The translations under genes were made by a program, and so were the position numbers. The notes beneath the pieces are model-generated. The model did not search any database, was not told the DNA's origin, and saw nothing but the letters and a program-made list of their open reading frames with translations. 64,000 nt of DNA from CBDDKU01 sp965230375 (lineage in GTDB: Bacteria > Bacteroidota > Bacteroidia > Flavobacteriales_D > Cryomorphaceae): positions 62,001 to 126,000 of the forward strand of contig CBDDKU010000027.1 of the NCBI GenBank assembly GCA_965230375.1, read 5' to 3'. This document shows, one piece after another, positions 24,278-32,855 of the stretch (within the stretch, counting starts at the first letter, position 1; each line of letters starts with the position of its first letter).

Positions 24278-27259
24278 ATGTTTCCTGTGCATTCCTATTA
24301 CTCGTTTAAGTACGGTACATCTTCGCCCGAAGAAGTAGTGGATCTCGCTGTGGCTAACGATTACGACATGGTCTTGCTGTCGGATATCAACTCGACGGCG
24401 GGCACCATCAATTTTGTACGCATTGCTCAGAAGCGGGGTCTCAAGCCCATTGTGGGTATCGATTTTCGAAATGGGGTGGCGCCCTGTTTTTTGGCTTTGG
24501 CCAAAAGTCCCAAAGGCTATGCGGAGATCAACGCCTACCTATCGGAGTTTTTGCACTCGGGAAAATCCATTCCCGAGCGGGCACCCGAGTTTAAGGATGT
24601 ATTCGTGATCTATCCCTTCGCACAAGTGAGCGACCGGCCCGAGATGTCTTTGGAGCCGTACGAGTACGTAGGCGTGCACCACCGCGATCTGGTGCGGCTC
24701 TCGCGCTCGGGCTGGGCTAAGCGCCGCGATAAACTCGTGATGTACCGGCCCTTTAGCTTTCAAAACAAACGCCAGTTTAACGCCCACCGCCTGCTCCGCG
24801 CCATCGACAAGAATACGCTGCTCTCTATGCTTCCCAAGTCGGAAGAGGGGAGCCCCGAAGATGTGTGGATCCACCGCAATGAGCTGATGGCTGTCTATGG
24901 CGAGTTTCCACAATTGATCGCCAATACGATTCAGGTTCTCCAGGAGTGCCGCATTTCATTTGAGTTTGGCGATGCCTATCCCCACAAAAACCAGCGCACC
25001 TATACCGGGTCTCTGGAAGAAGACAATGCCCTGATCAGGAAGCTCTGCGATGAGAATCTCTCGTACCGCTATCCCAACGCGGGCGAAGACGTGCACAGGC
25101 GGCTGGAGATGGAGCTGGAAGTGATCTCTCAAAAGCAGTTTGTGTCCTATTTTCTCATCAATTGGGACATCACCAAATACGCTCGCGAGCAAGGCTATTT
25201 CTACGTGGGGCGGGGGAGTGGCGCCAATAGTATGGTGGCCTACGTGCTTCGCATCACCGATGTAGATCCCATCGAACTCGATCTCTACTTCGAGCGGTTT
25301 ATCAATCTCTACCGGAAGAATCCACCCGACTTCGATCTCGACTTTTCCTGGCGCGACAGACCCGATGTGACGCGGTATATTTTCGAGCGGTTTCCCCACG
25401 TTTCGCTGCTGGCCACTTACAATACCTTTCAGTACCGGGCCGTGGTCAGGGAGTTGGGAAAGGTGTTTGGACTTCCCAAAGCCGAGATCGATGTGCTCAC
25501 CACAGGAAAGTTTGACGCATCGAAGCTCGATGAGCTCTCGGTTCTCGTTTTGCGGTATAGCCAGCTTATTCACGGTTTTCCTTCGCACTTGAGCATTCAC
25601 GCCGGTGGAATCCTGATTTCCGACCAGCCCATTGCCAATTATTCGCCCACGTGGATGCCGCCAAAAGGCTTTCCCACGGTGCAGTTTGATATGGTGGTAG
25701 CCGAAGACATCGGGCTATACAAGTTCGATATTCTCGGGCAGCGCGGATTGGGAAAGATCAAAGATGGGCTAGCCATTGTGGCGGAGAACAACCCCGACGA
25801 TCCGGCTATCGATATCCACGATATCAAGCGTTTTAAGGAAGACAAAGCCGTAGCCGAATTGGTTCGAAATGGCGATGCCATCGGTTGTTTTTATGTGGAA
25901 AGCCCCGCTATGCGCATGCTGATGCGAAAGCTACAGGTGAAGGATTATCTGGGGCTGGTAGCGGCGAGTTCGGTGATACGTCCTGGGGTGGCGCGATCGG
26001 GTATGATGCGGGAGTTTATTCTGCGGTACCGCTTTCCGGAAAAGCGCGATGACGCTCACCCCATTATGCAAAAGATCATGCCCGATACCTATGGGGTGAT
26101 GGTGTATCAAGAAGATGTGATCAAAGTGGCGCACTACTTTGCCGGCCTTACCCTGGGCGAGGCCGATGTGCTGCGGCGTGGGATGAGCGGTAAGTTTCGC
26201 TCCCGGGAAGAGTTTGCCAAGGCCCGCGACAAGTTTTTTAGCAATTGCATCGCAAAGGGCTACACCCAAGAGCTTACAGCCGAAGTGTGGCGACAGATCG
26301 AGAGTTTTGCCGGTTACGCCTTCGCCAAGGGGCATTCGGCGTCTTATGCGGTGGAGAGCTACCAGAGCCTTTTTCTCAAGGCGCACTATCCGCTTGAGTA
26401 CATGGTGGCTACCATCAACAATGGTGGTGGATTTTACAGCCGTGAGTTTTACCTCCACGAAGCGCGGATGAAGGGAGGGAAGATTCTCGCTCCCTGCATC
26501 AACACCAGCCTTCGCGAAGCGGTTATTCGCGGAAAGCAAGTGTTCCTGGGCTTCGGGATGATTCACGCCTTGGAAGATGAGACCGTCTATCGCATACTCA
26601 AATCGCGTAGAGACGGCGATTTTGAGAGCCTGGAAGACTTTTTGGACCGCGTGCCCATCGGAGTTGAGCAAATCGATTTACTCATCCGAATCGACGCTTT
26701 TCGGTTTACGGGAAAACACAAACGCGCCCTGCTCTGGGAAGCGCGTTTCAAAATTGATCCCATGGCGCGCAAGGACTGGGAGCAGCCAGATTTGTTTAAA
26801 GAACCGCGCAAAACATACGAGCTACCATCTCTGGCCCGCACGGCTTTTGAAGATGCCTTCGATCAGATCGAGCTGCTTGGCTTTCCGCTAATCGATCCGT
26901 TCGAGTTGACAGAAGGTGCTCCAGTAAATTGTGTGTTGGCTGAAAGCCTGCCGGCCCTAATCGGGCGGGATGTGGAAGTCTTGGGCTACCTCGTGACCCG
27001 CAAAACCACGACAACGGTAAAGGGCGACCGGATGGCTTTTGGAAACTTTACCGATGCTCGGGGCGCCTTTCTCGATACGGTACACTTTCCCGATATCATT
27101 CGGCGCTACCCCTTTCGCGGGCGGGGCGTCTACCACATTCGCGGGCGGGTTATCGAAGAGTTTGATTGCATCAGCATCGAAGTGAGCTACATGGAGCGTG
27201 TCAAGCTTATCGAAGACCCGCGCTACGCCGATTTGCGTAAGGCGGAAGCGAAGGGGTAA
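24278..27259 (+). CDS. DNA polymerase III alpha subunit, second (alternative) type
   Basis: The 993-residue protein begins with a short PHP domain (HSYYSFKYGTSSPEEVV, then LLSDINSTAGTINFVRIA and GLKPIVGIDFRNG) and has the C-family polymerase palm: YVGRGSGANSMVAYVLRIT, then NPPDFDLDFSWRDRPDVT with the catalytic aspartates, and FAGYAFAKGHSASYAVES near residue 680. An OB-fold-like region lies near the end (DVEVLGYLVTRKTTT). The length is well below the 1150 residues or more of the main replicative DnaE, so I read it as the second DnaE found in many Bacteroidota, which usually takes part in damage-related synthesis. No lexA, umuD or Y-family polymerase lies nearby. The gene is strikingly GC-rich compared with its neighbours. 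Confidence 0.9.
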   Translation: MFPVHSYYSFKYGTSSPEEVVDLAVANDYDMVLLSDINSTAGTINFVRIAQKRGLKPIVGIDFRNGVAPCFLALAKSPKGYAEINAYLSEFLHSGKSIPERAPEFKDVFVIYPFAQVSDRPEMSLEPYEYVGVHHRDLVRLSRSGWAKRRDKLVMYRPFSFQNKRQFNAHRLLRAIDKNTLLSMLPKSEEGSPEDVWIHRNELMAVYGEFPQLIANTIQVLQECRISFEFGDAYPHKNQRTYTGSLEEDNALIRKLCDENLSYRYPNAGEDVHRRLEMELEVISQKQFVSYFLINWDITKYAREQGYFYVGRGSGANSMVAYVLRITDVDPIELDLYFERFINLYRKNPPDFDLDFSWRDRPDVTRYIFERFPHVSLLATYNTFQYRAVVRELGKVFGLPKAEIDVLTTGKFDASKLDELSVLVLRYSQLIHGFPSHLSIHAGGILISDQPIANYSPTWMPPKGFPTVQFDMVVAEDIGLYKFDILGQRGLGKIKDGLAIVAENNPDDPAIDIHDIKRFKEDKAVAELVRNGDAIGCFYVESPAMRMLMRKLQVKDYLGLVAASSVIRPGVARSGMMREFILRYRFPEKRDDAHPIMQKIMPDTYGVMVYQEDVIKVAHYFAGLTLGEADVLRRGMSGKFRSREEFAKARDKFFSNCIAKGYTQELTAEVWRQIESFAGYAFAKGHSASYAVESYQSLFLKAHYPLEYMVATINNGGGFYSREFYLHEARMKGGKILAPCINTSLREAVIRGKQVFLGFGMIHALEDETVYRILKSRRDGDFESLEDFLDRVPIGVEQIDLLIRIDAFRFTGKHKRALLWEARFKIDPMARKDWEQPDLFKEPRKTYELPSLARTAFEDAFDQIELLGFPLIDPFELTEGAPVNCVLAESLPALIGRDVEVLGYLVTRKTTTTVKGDRMAFGNFTDARGAFLDTVHFPDIIRRYPFRGRGVYHIRGRVIEEFDCISIEVSYMERVKLIEDPRYADLRKAEAKG

Positions 27260-27268
27260 AGTGCTTTC

Positions 27269-27916
27269 TCAGGACAATAGACCATTTCGCGAACCCCTGC
27301 CGCGCTTGTGCACTTCAATAAAATTCTCCAGATCTTCAAGAATCTTTATGCACTCAGGCCTGGAGAGCCAGGTATCGCTTTTTGAGACCAGTTCTCCATA
27401 CGAGCTAAATTCCCAGCCATCCATACTCGTAGCGAGTTTAGCTTCCATTGCGTTTCGGTGGATGTAGAGTAGGGTGTTTTTGAGTTGGGTTTGGGAGGAG
27501 ATAGAGATGCGGCTATACGCATGAATAAACAGGCTGCCCATTCTATTATACTGCTTGTTGTAGGCCTTCGCGTAAGAATTGAAGAAATTGCTGAATTGTC
27601 TTGCGATAAAACCTTGGAGATTTGAAAAATCTCCAAGGTTTTTTGAAGAATCTCGAAGGTTTGTGTGCTGGCCCATCAATTTCCTCTCATAAATTTCAAG
27701 CAACTCCATTTCGCTTTTCACTCTCACCAACATGTGAAAGTGATTCGGTAACAAGCAATACGCGTAGGTATGCACGATTGGCGTGATATACTTCTTATAC
27801 CGTCTCAAGAAAAACTTATAATTCTCCGGGTTGCGAAACAATAGCTCACTACCATTCGCTCTGTTGTAGATATGATAGAATCTATCCGGCTCTAATTTTG
27901 ATTTGTAGTCTCTCAT
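27269..27916 (-). CDS. REP-associated tyrosine transposase (Y1/IS200-like)
   Basis: The start is ATG 27916 (MRDYKSK); a TTG two codons upstream is possible. The N-terminus reads FYHIYNRANGSELLF, then the HUH metal site LPNHFHMLVRV and the helix FSNFFNSYAKAYNKQYNRMGSLF with candidate catalytic tyrosines. This is the layout of RAYT transposases that process REP palindromes and act as single-strand transposases. A 16-bp perfect palindrome (27608-27642) lies inside the gene and encodes the linker just before this tyrosine helix, about residues 92-103. The gene ends 9 nt from the convergent polymerase stop. No flanking target repeats or terminal element ends could be defined. Confidence 0.85.
   Translation of the reverse strand: MRDYKSKLEPDRFYHIYNRANGSELLFRNPENYKFFLRRYKKYITPIVHTYAYCLLPNHFHMLVRVKSEMELLEIYERKLMGQHTNLRDSSKNLGDFSNLQGFIARQFSNFFNSYAKAYNKQYNRMGSLFIHAYSRISISSQTQLKNTLLYIHRNAMEAKLATSMDGWEFSSYGELVSKSDTWLSRPECIKILEDLENFIEVHKRGRGSRNGLLS
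27608..27642. repeat. Perfect 16-bp palindrome inside the transposase gene, REP-like
   Basis: AAAACCTTGGAGATTT (27608-27623), a 3-nt loop GAA, and the exact reverse complement (27627-27642) form a strong hairpin. A related word AATCTCGAAGGTTT follows directly (27649-27662). Palindromes of the form AACCTT-AAGGTT are typical REP-like repeats of Bacteroidota. Confidence 0.7.
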
Positions 27917-28094
27917 TTGCAAAAGCTTATTCCATCGTTCTGCTTATCAATTTACTAATCCCATGAGAATCTTCAAATCTCAAAAGGTTTAGGAACACTT
28001 TCCGTCACTTCAGTCATCAAATACGTCGATTCGGTAAGAATAATTATTGAATGCCTTGTCCCTGCCGCAATTTTGAGTCGTCGATAACCAAGAT

Positions 28095-30221
28095 ATGAAG
28101 ACACTAACAACCATAATCGCGCTAATTCTTTCGCTAAACAGCCTGGCTCAGGTGATCGTTTCAGGACGGATTCAAGACAAGCACCAAAACCCGCTTCCGG
28201 GGGTGAATATCTGGATCAAAGAAACCTTTGATGGAACGACATCTGATGCCAATGGCGCATTTTCATTCGAGACGGAAGAAGGAGATAGCTTGGTACTCAT
28301 GTGCACCTTCATTGGCTACCACGATGTAGAGAAGAAGCTAGTCGGACATACCGACTTAGAAATAACACTCAAAGAGAAAGTGAACCAACTCAATGCGGTC
28401 AACATCACCGCGGGTTCCATTGAAGTATCTGACAAAGCTTCGTCGGTAGTGATGAAACCCCTTGACATCCTGACTACGGCGGGAGCCCTTGGTGATGTTA
28501 CAGGTGCTTTAAATACGCTACCGGGCACGCAAACTGTGGCCAACGATGGTCGGCTGTTCGTTCGGGGTGGAGATGCATCAGAAACGGCCATATTCTTCGA
28601 TGGATTGAGAGTTGGAAATGCATACGGTACAACTGCTGCAGGCGTGCCGACGAGAAATCGATTCAGTCCGACGCTCTTCAAAGGAACCTTCTTTAGCACG
28701 GGTGGCTACTCCGCTGAGTATGGGGATGCCCTTTCATCGGTACTTTCTCTGGAGTCAATTGACAAACCAGTTCGAAACCAAACCGACCTTTCTTTTATGA
28801 CTGTAGGAGTGAGCGCTTCGAGCAGTTTTGTGGGGGAGAAGCAGTCGGTGACCGCTGAGCTAGGTGTCGTGAATCTGGAGCCCTATCAGGACATCATCAA
28901 GCAGAACTTCGATTGGGAAAAGGCACCTGCATCCTATGATGGTCAGGTAGTATATCGCCACCAACTCGGAAAGGATGGAATGATCAAAGGGTTTCTTCAG
29001 GGATCTAGCTCAAAGATGGCCATTTGGCAACCTATTCCTGGAGATGATTCACGTGGACAAAAAATATCAGTCGACAACCAATTTGCCTTCGCGAATATCT
29101 CTTACAAAAAGCCGGTTTCAGAATCGTGGTTGGCAGAAGGTGGAATCTCACTGAGTATGAATGATGATGAAGTGGAGTTGGATACAAGTTTCTATAAAAC
29201 AGATCAAAACCTATTTCATATAAAGCAAAAGTTTACGAACTACCTAAGCGAAGCTTTCAAGGTGAAACTAGGAGCAGAAGGGTTTTTCAGATCATTTGAT
29301 CAAGCCGATGTACGCGAAAATCTGGAAGCTGGATACGACAGTTGGTCAGGGGCTGCCTTTGCGGAAGCAGAGTGGTTCGTTTCAACACGGTTTACGGTGC
29401 GAGGTGGCTTGCGTGGAGTCTATGATGCGCTGAACGATCACAAATCTATCGAACCTCGATTTGCGGCTGCATACCAACCTTATTCTGAAGGAACGATATC
29501 ATTCGCTTACGGACAATTCACGCAGGGGCAGGAGCCTGATGAGCGAATCTGGAATAACGACTTGCTTCACAGCGAAGCTGAGCACATCCAGTTGAGCTAT
29601 CAGCACAGCAATGATCAGCGCACGTTTAGAGCTGAAGTTTACCAAAAGAACTACGATCAGCTCTATCGTGTGGAAGATGGTGAGTCGCAGTCTAATGGAA
29701 CAGGAGTAGCTCAAGGATTTGACTTATTCTACCGCGAGCGTAAGCTGATTAAGAACGCTGATTTCTGGATCACGTACAGTTATGTTCACAGCCGCCGGCA
29801 GCTTGGACGCTTTGAGTCGGAAGTTCAGCCTTCATATGCGCCAAGCCACAATCTTTCTGTGGTGGCCAAGTATTGGATCGCAGACTTGAAATCTCAAGTA
29901 GGTGGCTCCTGGACGCTAAACAGCGGGTATACCTATCAGAATCCAAATCGACCAGGGGAGATGAATGCACTTTCTCCAAACTACGGATCGCTTTCTCTGA
30001 ACTGGAGCTACCTATACAAGCAGAACCTTATTCTACATGTGGCGGTCAACAATGTGACTGGACGTGAAAATGTGTTCGGTGAATCGTATTCATCCGAGCC
30101 TGACGCCAATGGAAATTTTCAATCGCTTCCGAAAGTACAACCCGCAAATCGCTTTGTCTTTATCGGTGTTTTTTGGACGATTTCAAAAGATAAACAAGCA
30201 AATCAATTAAATAACCTATAG
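28095..30221 (+). CDS. TonB-dependent receptor with carboxypeptidase-like N-terminal domain
   Basis: A signal peptide (ALILSLNSLAQ) is followed by a carboxypeptidase regulatory-like beta domain (residues about 20-95: VSGRIQDKHQNPLPGVNIW, then DANGAFSFET), the plug (LPGTQTVANDGRLFVRGGD, then FSTGGYSAEYGDALSSVL, to about 225), and a barrel to residue 708 with typical phrases such as PRFAAAYQP and INGG-like turns. It would import a ligand with TonB energy. The substrate is unknown and no SusD-like partner follows, so it belongs to the CarboxypepD-type, not the SusC-type. A helical periplasmic protein follows 13 nt later in the same operon. Confidence 0.9.
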   Translation: MKTLTTIIALILSLNSLAQVIVSGRIQDKHQNPLPGVNIWIKETFDGTTSDANGAFSFETEEGDSLVLMCTFIGYHDVEKKLVGHTDLEITLKEKVNQLNAVNITAGSIEVSDKASSVVMKPLDILTTAGALGDVTGALNTLPGTQTVANDGRLFVRGGDASETAIFFDGLRVGNAYGTTAAGVPTRNRFSPTLFKGTFFSTGGYSAEYGDALSSVLSLESIDKPVRNQTDLSFMTVGVSASSSFVGEKQSVTAELGVVNLEPYQDIIKQNFDWEKAPASYDGQVVYRHQLGKDGMIKGFLQGSSSKMAIWQPIPGDDSRGQKISVDNQFAFANISYKKPVSESWLAEGGISLSMNDDEVELDTSFYKTDQNLFHIKQKFTNYLSEAFKVKLGAEGFFRSFDQADVRENLEAGYDSWSGAAFAEAEWFVSTRFTVRGGLRGVYDALNDHKSIEPRFAAAYQPYSEGTISFAYGQFTQGQEPDERIWNNDLLHSEAEHIQLSYQHSNDQRTFRAEVYQKNYDQLYRVEDGESQSNGTGVAQGFDLFYRERKLIKNADFWITYSYVHSRRQLGRFESEVQPSYAPSHNLSVVAKYWIADLKSQVGGSWTLNSGYTYQNPNRPGEMNALSPNYGSLSLNWSYLYKQNLILHVAVNNVTGRENVFGESYSSEPDANGNFQSLPKVQPANRFVFIGVFWTISKDKQANQLNNL

Positions 30222-30234
30222 AACAATAAATCAG

Positions 30235-30879
30235 ATGGATATGAAAACAATAATCCTAACAATCGCAACAGCTCTTATTACAATTACAACGATGGCTCAA
30301 AGCCCAGCTTATCAAAAAGCTATGGGTAAGGCCTTGACTGAAATGGGTAAAGCAAATTCGGCAGAAGATCTGCAGAAAGTGGCTAATACTTTTGATCGGA
30401 TTGCTACCCAAGCCGATGGCGATTATCTGCCAAAGTACTACGCCGCACTCAACCTAATTCACCAGAGCTTTTACACCAAAGGAACCGCCGAAATAGATGC
30501 AATCATTGAAGGCGCCATGAGCCGAATAAAGGATGCTGAAAAGCTAAGCCCTGGAAACGATGAGCTCGAAGTACTCAATGGATACGCTCTGATGGCAAAG
30601 ATGGTAGCAGACCCCCAGACTCGTGGTGGTCAGTATAGCCCAATGATTATGCAGAGCTTTGGAAAGGCCATGTCTATGGACCCTACTAACCCAAGAGCGG
30701 CTACTATGATGGCTAGAATGCAGCTGGGGCAAGCACAGTTTTTTGGAAGTGAGCCTACTCAGGCTTGTGCTCTGGCTCAGAAGAGCATTCCTTTGTACGA
30801 TCAGGAGAAACAGGATGGTTTTAACCCAACCTGGGGCCGTGATCAAGCCGAAGATATTCTCCAAAATTGTGGGGAGTAA
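30235..30879 (+). CDS. Exported helical repeat (TPR-like) protein
   Basis: A signal peptide (ILTIATALITITTMAQ) precedes helical hairpins of TPR type, for example YLPKYYAALNLIHQSFYTKG, then LSPGNDELEVLNGYALMAK and MDPTNPRAATMMARMQLGQA, where the last is a close fit to the TPR consensus. The protein is probably periplasmic. It starts 13 nt after the TonB-dependent receptor stop, so it is co-transcribed and may work with it, but there is no direct evidence for a role. A terminator follows. Confidence 0.75.
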   Translation: MDMKTIILTIATALITITTMAQSPAYQKAMGKALTEMGKANSAEDLQKVANTFDRIATQADGDYLPKYYAALNLIHQSFYTKGTAEIDAIIEGAMSRIKDAEKLSPGNDELEVLNGYALMAKMVADPQTRGGQYSPMIMQSFGKAMSMDPTNPRAATMMARMQLGQAQFFGSEPTQACALAQKSIPLYDQEKQDGFNPTWGRDQAEDILQNCGE

Positions 30880-30913
30880 ATAGAATCAACTACTTTTCAA
30901 CAAAATTAAACTG

Positions 30914-30940
30914 GGGTGCGGGCGAATCCGCACCCATTTT
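30914..30940 (+). terminator. GC-rich terminator-like hairpin
   Basis: GGGTGCGG (30914-30921), loop GCGAAT, and CCGCACCC (30928-30935) form a perfect 8-bp stem, followed by ATTTTC. The short T run makes it a moderate terminator for the receptor operon; it could also be an attenuator for the kinase genes downstream. Confidence 0.6.
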
Positions 30941-30946
30941 CAGATC

Positions 30947-31042
30947 ATGAAAACGAATAGACCAGAAACCGTTTACTTCCTTAACCGAATCTTGGACGAT
31001 GCTTTTGAGTTCAGAAAGCTTTTGGAAGTTTTTTTCTGGTGA
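30947..31042 (+). other. 31-codon open frame overlapping the kinase start (GTGA), possible leader peptide
   Basis: ATG 30947 opens a 31-codon frame (MKTNRPETVYFLNRILDD and on) ending at TGA 31040-31042, whose stop overlaps the GTG 31039 start of the LytS-like kinase as GTGA. Such overlap is typical of translational coupling. I see no strong ribosome site for it and no homologue to support it, so it may be chance. Confidence 0.25.
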
Positions 31043-32046
31043 ATTTGATAATCGCCACAGTTGTGGTTCTATCGTTTTGTCCGAATTGCTTCTTCTCCTG
31101 GGAACTTTTCGAAGGGGTTTGGGACGACTGGCTTTACTCGTTCTTGATCTCATCGCTCCTCAGTGGTGGAATCACGCTGATTATTCGGTTTTCCGATCAG
31201 AAGTTTCCTTGGCTTGAGAAACCCGTTCAGCGTTTTTTCTTCGATCTACTGGCGGTCATTGTTTATTCCTTTATTGTCTCCTTTATTCTCGGGACCTTGT
31301 TTGCCCTTTTCATTTGGGATTATTTCACCTTCGACAATATCGGGTGGAGTGACATTGCTGAGAGTACGAAGTTACCCACATACATAGCTCTTGGGATTAC
31401 CGTATTTTTCACGAGTCGGGCTTTCCTGATAGAATGGAAGCAAGCGGCTATAGAAGCAGAACAAATCAAAAGAGAGCACTTGGCTGGGCAGTACCAAAGC
31501 TTGAAGAACCAACTCAACCCGCATTTTCTCTTCAATTCACTCAATGTATTGAGCAATCTGGTGTATGAAGATGCCGATCAGTCAAATGCCTTTATCGAAA
31601 AGCTTTCTGCGATCTACCGCTATGTACTGGATGTGCAAAACGAAGAGTTGATTGACTTGGATGATGAAGTGGCTTTTGCGCAGAAATACATGGAGCTCCA
31701 GGCTATTAGGTTCGGGAAGAAGTTTCACTTTGCATTTGAAGTCAAAGACTCAAAGAAGTACTGTATTCCCCCGCTCACATTACAATTACTCATTGAGAAC
31801 GCGTTTAAACACAACATCGCCATAAAGGAATCTCCACTCGATATCTTTGTCATCCAAAACGACGACAGATTGATAGTCAAGAATACCCTTCAGAGAAGAA
31901 ACGTTGAAAGTGCCGAGTCGGGGATCGGTCTCGAGAATATCAAGAAGCGCTGTGCTTTCTTCACTGATAGGGAAGTGATTGTGAAAGAAGAAAATGGCTT
32001 TTTCGTTGTGGATGTACCGTTGATTCAAAAAACAGAACACTCATGA
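31039..32046 (+). CDS. LytS-type sensor histidine kinase (His_kinase family)
   Basis: The start is GTG 31039, because the frame has no other canonical start after the upstream TGA at 31006. Four hydrophobic segments occupy about residues 1-130, and then a cytoplasmic His_kinase/HATPase region: LKNQLNPHFLFNSLNVLSNL with the phosphoacceptor histidine, LTLQLLIENAFKHNI (N box), and ESGIGLENIKKRC (G box). It would phosphorylate the LytTR-type regulator encoded next, whose ATG overlaps its stop by 4 nt. The signal is unknown; four short membrane helices suggest a membrane or envelope cue. Confidence 0.9.
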   Translation: MNLIIATVVVLSFCPNCFFSWELFEGVWDDWLYSFLISSLLSGGITLIIRFSDQKFPWLEKPVQRFFFDLLAVIVYSFIVSFILGTLFALFIWDYFTFDNIGWSDIAESTKLPTYIALGITVFFTSRAFLIEWKQAAIEAEQIKREHLAGQYQSLKNQLNPHFLFNSLNVLSNLVYEDADQSNAFIEKLSAIYRYVLDVQNEELIDLDDEVAFAQKYMELQAIRFGKKFHFAFEVKDSKKYCIPPLTLQLLIENAFKHNIAIKESPLDIFVIQNDDRLIVKNTLQRRNVESAESGIGLENIKKRCAFFTDREVIVKEENGFFVVDVPLIQKTEHS

Positions 32047-32804
32047 ACATACTCGTAATTGAAGATGAAGAGCAGGCTGGAAAACGCTTGATTAGGCAGG
32101 TTCAGACCATTTTGGGAGATGTTTTCTTTCATGGACCGCTTGAGACGATCACTGAAGCTAAAAACTGGATTAAGTCCAATCCCAGCCCAGATCTCGTTTT
32201 TCTCGACATTCATCTGGCCGATGGACTCAGCTTCGAGATATTTGAAGATGTGGAGCTCGATGCACCAATAATTTTCACCACGGCATACGATCAATACGCA
32301 ATAAGGGCCTTTAAACTGAACAGCGTCGATTACCTTCTAAAACCGATAGAAAAGCATCAGCTTGAAATGGCTATAGCCAAGTTTGAGAGAAGCCAGGGCA
32401 AGAGTCCTGCTGCAGAACTGGGAGAGAAGTGGCATGGTTTGCTCAAGAGCGATTACCAGCACCGGTTTAAGCAGCGTTTTGTTTCGCGAATAGGAGAAAA
32501 GATTAGTGTAGTAGATACCGCCGAAATCAGCTTTGTCTTCAGTGAAAACAAAGGAACATACCTGAGAAGCGCAGGAGGGAAGAACTACTTAGTGGATTTT
32601 ACGCTGGAGGAAGTGGAGAACCTACTCGATCCAGATCTTTTCTTTCGCGTGAATCGGAAATACATCGTTCGCTATGAAGCAATCGATCAGATTACCGCAC
32701 TGAGCAATAGCCGCATGAAACTAAGGCTCAAAGACTGGGGTGACGAAGACATCGTTCTCAGCCGCGATAAGACCCGGGCATTTAAAGAGTGGCTTGATAA
32801 ATAA
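32043..32804 (+). CDS. LytTR-family response regulator
   Basis: The receiver domain has acidic E7/D8, phosphoacceptor D55 in LVFLDIHLADG, threonine in FTTAYDQYA and lysine K100 in VDYLLKP. It is followed by a LytTR DNA-binding domain (from about residue 145: RFVSRIGEKISVVDTAEISF, then YLVDFTLEEVENLLDPDLFFRVNRKYIV, and ending near DKTRAFKEWL). It would bind direct repeats upstream of target genes when phosphorylated by the LytS-type kinase. Its ATG overlaps the kinase stop (ATGA), and a strong terminator follows, so the pair forms a two-gene operon. Confidence 0.93.
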   Translation: MNILVIEDEEQAGKRLIRQVQTILGDVFFHGPLETITEAKNWIKSNPSPDLVFLDIHLADGLSFEIFEDVELDAPIIFTTAYDQYAIRAFKLNSVDYLLKPIEKHQLEMAIAKFERSQGKSPAAELGEKWHGLLKSDYQHRFKQRFVSRIGEKISVVDTAEISFVFSENKGTYLRSAGGKNYLVDFTLEEVENLLDPDLFFRVNRKYIVRYEAIDQITALSNSRMKLRLKDWGDEDIVLSRDKTRAFKEWLDK

Positions 32805-32832
32805 AAAAGCCCTCTCATAGCAGAGGGCTTTT
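32805..32832 (+). terminator. Rho-independent terminator
   Basis: AAAAGCCCTCT and AGAGGGCTTTT form a perfect 11-bp stem with a 6-nt loop, directly after the LytTR gene stop. Confidence 0.9.
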
Positions 32833-32855
32833 GCTCAACATGTGGCCAGTTCTAC

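Noticed and set aside
24956..26671. Two long minus-strand open frames inside the GC-rich polymerase gene
   Set aside because: High GC content creates long antisense frames; the sense frame carries all polymerase motifs.
30890..31153. 87-codon minus-strand frame with a protein-like end (VNGFWSIRFHDLKMG)
   Set aside because: It overlaps a terminator hairpin and the kinase start. I considered a remnant of a metal-dependent hydrolase, but the match is only a few residues and cannot be supported.
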